This document shows positions 60,478 to 64,000 of a stretch of 64,000 nucleotides of DNA, in pieces. Position 1 is the first letter of the stretch. Each line of letters opens with the position of its first letter. The position numbers and the translations under genes are program-made. A model generated the notes under the pieces. It did not search any database and was not told the DNA's origin. It saw only the letters and a program-made list of their open reading frames with translations. Source of the stretch: Paracoccaceae bacterium (GTDB lineage: Bacteria > Pseudomonadota > Alphaproteobacteria > Rhodobacterales > Rhodobacteraceae); assembly GCA_013003075.1 (NCBI GenBank), contig JABDLJ010000016.1, positions 1 through 64,000 of the forward strand. Direction: 5' to 3'.

Positions 60478-60765
60478 ATGCCAGCACTTTGGATTGCCCG
60501 CGTCGATATCACCGATCCGGACAAGTACGGGATCTACATCGAGGTTGCCTCGCGCGTGATCCCGGCGCATGGCGGTGTTTTCATCGCGCGCGGCGGGCGC
60601 GTGGAGCAGGTGGAAGGTCAGGGCCGCACACGCAACGTCGTGGCCCGGTTTCCCGATGTGAACGCGGCGCTTGCGGCCTATAACGATCCTGACTACCAAG
60701 AGGCAGTCAAGCTGGCCAAGCAAGCCTCGGACCGCGAGATCATGATCGTGGAGACGACCGAGTAG
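60478..60765 (+). CDS. DUF1330 domain protein
   Basis: A 95-residue small protein with a ferredoxin-like DUF1330 fold: WIARVDITDPDKYGIYIEVA, PAHGGVFIARGG, NVVARFPDVNAALAAYNDPDYQEAVKLAK. Its ATG overlaps the alaS stop by one base gap with GGAGG as RBS, so it is in the same transcript. Function is unknown; no catalytic residues are established for the family. Confidence 0.88.
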   Translation: MPALWIARVDITDPDKYGIYIEVASRVIPAHGGVFIARGGRVEQVEGQGRTRNVVARFPDVNAALAAYNDPDYQEAVKLAKQASDREIMIVETTE

Positions 60766-60922
60766 CGGCGTTTGTGCCGGGCCTCAAGAATGCGGCGGTA
60801 GCGCCAGCGCCGGGGGCGTCCTTGCGATCTGCGGATTGAAACCGCGCGCCGGATTGGCGTGGGACGTGCGGCGCGCATCGCGCGGGCGTCTGGTCACAAA
60901 TCCCAGGGGCCCTGGATCGCCG

Positions 60923-61642
60923 TTAGGGCAGGTAGAAATCCAGAAGTACATCGCCGGCCATCACCTTGCCGACGTAATCGCACCCCTTGCCGGGACGGGA
61001 GTAAAACTCCCACGCAAGCTGGGCGAACTTGCCCGGCGCCATCATCAGGACCAGCGCGAGATCGGCGGGTGTTTCGACCCGGGTCCGCGGCATGCCGTCG
61101 AGAAACCGAAGCCGATCGGCTTCGGACAGCGAGCGGACCTGCATGCTGTAGGCGAGAAACTCGGCCGTCACCGGGCAGGTACCGAACGGGCAGAAGGTAT
61201 TGTCATAAGCCGCGTGGGTCAGCTCGTGGGTGATGATGCTGTCGAAATAGGCCTTGGGGTCGAGTTGGTGAAAGGCGCTGTCGTAGAGCTCTCGTTCTTT
61301 CAGAAACTCCGGGCTGAGGACCTCGATCAGTCCTTCACCGCAATGATACTGGCCAACGCAGCCGGGCGGCAGATCGTCGTTGATCCGGATCGTCACGGGG
61401 CGGGCGACCACGACGTTGCACGCTGCCAGCTCTTCGACCGCGGTTTGCGCAACGCGGCAGATCCGCTCTACAAGGGCCGGATCGGGCGCATCCACCGATA
61501 TTGCGGCGACAGCAGCGGGATCTGGGGCGGGACACAGCGTCGGCTCTGCCCTTGGGGCCGTGGCAAAAAGCGCGCCGGCAAGGGCGGCCGCCAGCACGGT
61601 CCGTGCCGAAAATGCCCACGTTTCAGAAGTATGCCTAGCCAT
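60923..61642 (-). CDS. Exported HExxH protein of unknown function (DUF6639-like)
   Basis: A 239-residue protein. ATG 61642 with AAGG 7 bases upstream is preferred over a longer reading that enters typA. It has a signal peptide ending near APRAEP, several conserved cysteines, and SIITHELTHAAYDNTFC, an HExxH zinc-protease-like motif at about residue 146. This may be a degenerate or true metalloprotease. It lies between alaS-DUF1330 and typA. Confidence 0.75.
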   Translation of the reverse strand: MARHTSETWAFSARTVLAAALAGALFATAPRAEPTLCPAPDPAAVAAISVDAPDPALVERICRVAQTAVEELAACNVVVARPVTIRINDDLPPGCVGQYHCGEGLIEVLSPEFLKERELYDSAFHQLDPKAYFDSIITHELTHAAYDNTFCPFGTCPVTAEFLAYSMQVRSLSEADRLRFLDGMPRTRVETPADLALVLMMAPGKFAQLAWEFYSRPGKGCDYVGKVMAGDVLLDFYLP

Positions 61643-61685
61643 GCGCGACCTTATGATTGGGCACGGATCGAACCCTTGATCCTGC

Positions 61686-63506
61686 TCAAGAGGCTTCACG
61701 TGCCTGGCGCTTGCGCTCGTGTGGGTCGAGATAGCGCTTGCGCAGGCGGATGGCGTTCGGCGTGACCTCGACCAACTCGTCGTCATTGATGTAGGCGATG
61801 GCCTCTTCCAGCGACAGGCGCACGGGCGTCGTCAGGCGCACTGCCTCATCGGTGCCCGACGCGCGCACGTTGGTCAGCTTCTTGCCCTTTAGCGGGTTCA
61901 CTTCAAGGTCGTTGTCGCGGCTGTGCTCGCCGATGATCATGCCGGTATAGATCTGCTCTTGTGCGCCGATGAACATGCGGCCGCGATCTTCGAGGTTGAA
62001 GAGCGCGTAGGCGACCGACACACCGTTTTCCATCGAGATAAGCACCCCGGCGCGGCGGCCCGGAATCGGGCCCTTGTGCGGCTCCCAGCCGTGAAAGACG
62101 CGGTTGAGAACGCCGGTGCCGCGGGTGTCGGTCAGAAACTCGCCGTGATAGCCGATCAGTCCGCGCGACGGCACATGTGCCACGATGCGGGTCTTGCCGG
62201 CACCGGCGGGCTTCATTTCCGTCATCTCGCCGCGCCGCGCACCGGTGACCTTTTCGATCACGGCGCCGGAATATTCGTCGTCGACGTCGATGGTGACTTC
62301 CTCGATCGGCTCCAGCGTCCGCCCGTCCACTTCGCGCAACAGCACCTGCGGGCGCGAGATCGACAGCTCAAAACCTTCCCGGCGCATGTTCTCGATCAGA
62401 ACGCCCATCTGCAGCTCGCCCCGGCCCGCGACTTCGAACGCCTCGCCGCCGGGGGTGTCGGACACCTTGATGGCGACGTTGCTTTCGGCCTCTTTCATCA
62501 ACCGCTCGCGGATCACGCGCGACTGCACCTTCTTGCCGTCGCGGCCGGCGAGCGGGCTGTCGTTGATGCCGAAGGTGACGGTGATCGTCGGCGGATCGAT
62601 CGGTTGGGCGGGCAGGGCCTCGTCCACCGCCAGGGCGCAGATCGTGTCGGCCACGGTGGCCTTGGACATGCCGGCGATGCTGACGATGTCGCCGGCCTGC
62701 GCCTCGGGGATGTCCTGCTGGCCGAGGCCGCGAAACGCCTGGATCTTGGTGACGCGGAACTGCTCGATCTTCTGGCCGATCCGCGAGAGCGCCTGCACTG
62801 TCGCGCCGACCTTCAGCGTGCCGCTTTCGACGCGGCCGGTGAGAATGCGGCCGACGAACGGATCGGCGCTGAGCGTGGTGGCGAGCATCCGGAAGGGCTC
62901 TTCCATGTGGCGGATCTGCGCAGGCGCGGGCACGTGGTTCACGACGAGGTTGAAGAGCGCTGCAAGATCGCTGCGCGGGCCATCAAGCTCGGCATCGGCC
63001 CAGCCAGAGCGGCCCGAGGCGTAAAGATGCGGGAAATCGAGCTGGTCGTCGTCGGCATCGAGCGCGGCGAAAAGATCGAACACTTCATCGAGCGCGCGGT
63101 CGGGCTCGGCGTCGGGCTTGTCGACCTTGTTCAGCACCACGATCGGGCGCAGACCAAGCGCCAGCGCCTTGGAGGTGACGAACTTGGTTTGCGGCATCGG
63201 CCCTTCGGCGGCGTCGACCAGAAGCACCACGCCGTCGACCATCGACAGGATACGCTCGACCTCGCCGCCGAAATCGGCGTGGCCGGGGGTGTCGACGATA
63301 TTGATGCGCGTGCCTTTCCATTCGACCGAGGTGGCCTTGGCAAGGATGGTGATGCCGCGCTCACGCTCCAGATCGTTGCTGTCGAGCGCGCGTTCGGCCA
63401 CCGCCTGACCGGCGCGGAAAGCGCCCGATTGCTTCAATAGCTCGTCCACGAGCGTGGTCTTGCCGTGGTCCACGTGGGCGATGATCGCAATGTTGCGCAG
63501 GTCCAT
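61686..63506 (-). CDS. typA: Translational GTPase TypA/BipA
   Basis: A 606-residue ribosome-binding GTPase. G1 [15 protein letters not shown] (about residue 10), G2 [11 protein letters not shown]3 [12 protein letters not shown]4 [11 protein letters not shown], then EF-G-like domains and the BipA C-terminal domain with [19 protein letters not shown]. It supports ribosome assembly and stress or cold adaptation. The complete gene lies on the minus strand, with a 72-base gap to the upstream YitT gene. Confidence 0.97.
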   Translation of the reverse strand: MDLRNIAIIAHVDHGKTTLVDELLKQSGAFRAGQAVAERALDSNDLERERGITILAKATSVEWKGTRINIVDTPGHADFGGEVERILSMVDGVVLLVDAAEGPMPQTKFVTSKALALGLRPIVVLNKVDKPDAEPDRALDEVFDLFAALDADDDQLDFPHLYASGRSGWADAELDGPRSDLAALFNLVVNHVPAPAQIRHMEEPFRMLATTLSADPFVGRILTGRVESGTLKVGATVQALSRIGQKIEQFRVTKIQAFRGLGQQDIPEAQAGDIVSIAGMSKATVADTICALAVDEALPAQPIDPPTITVTFGINDSPLAGRDGKKVQSRVIRERLMKEAESNVAIKVSDTPGGEAFEVAGRGELQMGVLIENMRREGFELSISRPQVLLREVDGRTLEPIEEVTIDVDDEYSGAVIEKVTGARRGEMTEMKPAGAGKTRIVAHVPSRGLIGYHGEFLTDTRGTGVLNRVFHGWEPHKGPIPGRRAGVLISMENGVSVAYALFNLEDRGRMFIGAQEQIYTGMIIGEHSRDNDLEVNPLKGKKLTNVRASGTDEAVRLTTPVRLSLEEAIAYINDDELVEVTPNAIRLRKRYLDPHERKRQAREAS

Positions 63507-63578
63507 GAAAGTCTCTTTCGGTCGGGTCTCGCGGGGGCCTATCGCGGGCGCGCCGCTTTGACCAGTGCAAAGCGCGCC

Positions 63579-64000
63579 CTAGCGGCCGATATAGCGGTCC
63601 TTGCGGTGATTGACGCCGACGATGAGGTTGACCACCACCGCGCCCAGCAGCGACCACAGCACCAGCGGCGGCGCGAGAACGAAAACCGCCAGCGCAAAGA
63701 GGCAGGCATCGAAGATCAGCTGGGTCCAGCCCGCCTGAAAGCCGATGCGGTCCTGCAGGTAGAGCGCAAGGATGCCGACCCCGCCCAGCGAGGCGCCGTG
63801 GCGGAAGAGCGCAAGAAGACCAAGCCCGGTCATCGCCCCGGCCAGTGCTGCGCCCAGCGGCGGGCTGAGCGCGCTGATCGTCAGGCCGTAGGGCATCAGC
63901 ACCGAGAAGACCGACACCATCGACACCGCGATGAAGCTTTTGACCATGAAGCGCGGCCCCATCCGCATGTAGGCCAGCACGTAGAAGGGGATGTTGACGG
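63579..64000 (-). CDS. YitT family membrane protein, C-terminal part (5' end outside window)
   Basis: The open frame enters at the right window edge with NIPFYVLAYMRMGPRF and is cut there. The visible part has several transmembrane helices (AVSMVSVFSVLMPYGLTISAL, LAGAMTGLGLLALF, LFALAVFVLAPPLVLWSLL) and the family block GASLGGVGILALYLQDRIGFQAGWTQLIFD. This is the YitT/DUF161 type of membrane protein, of unknown transport function. Length beyond the window is unknown. Confidence 0.82.
   Translation of the reverse strand, partial: VNIPFYVLAYMRMGPRFMVKSFIAVSMVSVFSVLMPYGLTISALSPPLGAALAGAMTGLGLLALFRHGASLGGVGILALYLQDRIGFQAGWTQLIFDACLFALAVFVLAPPLVLWSLLGAVVVNLIVGVNHRKDRYIGR

Noticed and set aside
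61923-63440. 505-codon open frame opposite typA
   Set aside because: Antisense shadow of a well-conserved GTPase, rich in His/Arg/Gly with no domain.

Overview
This 64 kb window is GC-rich, densely coding chromosomal DNA from an alphaproteobacterium, most likely a member of the Rhodobacterales (Rhodobacteraceae/Roseobacter group). The evidence is the cckA-(SOS box)-recA-alaS order, a TTAA-N7-TTAA CtrA-type site in front of cckA, a GAAC-N7-GAAC LexA box in front of recA, a TGA-N9-TCA iron box, a DksA with a single zinc-finger cysteine, and an aglEFGAK alpha-glucoside operon. I see no rRNA, CRISPR array, insertion sequence, prophage or origin.

Layout. 1-7.1 kb: the end of an RlmI-like methyltransferase overlapping a PIN-domain gene, then a minus-strand run (MoxR ATPase, GNAT, DUF2927 lipoprotein, small membrane proteins, CoxE-type VWA protein, DedA, M48 protease). 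7.2-16.5 kb: dksA, an FAD monooxygenase, an iron-binding protein behind an iron box, and on the minus strand an Fe-S/metabolic run (sufT-like, acetyltransferase, IscA/SufA-like, TfoX-N, tpiA, iron permease), then two tandem paralogous lipoproteins. 16.5-25.2 kb: tgt, a broken RTX/Hint protein gene, lon, two tRNA-Val genes flanking a broken histidine phosphatase, and a TTC38-like protein. 25.2-32 kb: a TetR-controlled RND efflux pair and a glutamate-synthase-like flavoprotein.

32-39.3 kb is a chemotaxis cluster: cheB-cheD on the plus strand facing a minus-strand operon STAS-cheY-cheA-cheW-cheR-cheY-orf127. 39.4-49.8 kb is a sugar locus: glk, a GH1 beta-glucosidase and a LacI regulator diverging from aglE-aglF-aglG-aglA-aglK, with two AAAGCGCTTT operators between them. 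49.9-64 kb is mainly housekeeping: HpcH aldolase, guaB, an RsmB-like methyltransferase, cckA, recA, alaS, a DUF1330 protein, an HExxH protein, typA and the end of a YitT-family gene.

The most striking feature is a set of single-base lesions in otherwise well conserved genes: in-frame stops replacing expected Trp codons in the Hint protein (TGA) and the histidine phosphatase (TAG), a 1-base loss in cheA, a 1-base gain in a G9 tract near the start of cheW, and a 1-base loss in a C tract of a small membrane gene between recA and alaS. They may be sequence errors, real pseudogenes or, for cheW, phase variation; the sequence alone cannot decide. If real, cheA and cheW are both broken and the strain should be non-chemotactic through this pathway. 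No wholly new system can be claimed. The least explained loci are the tandem lipoprotein pair at 14.6-16.5 kb, the 127-residue protein closing the chemotaxis operon, and the MoxR/VWA/DUF2927 run.
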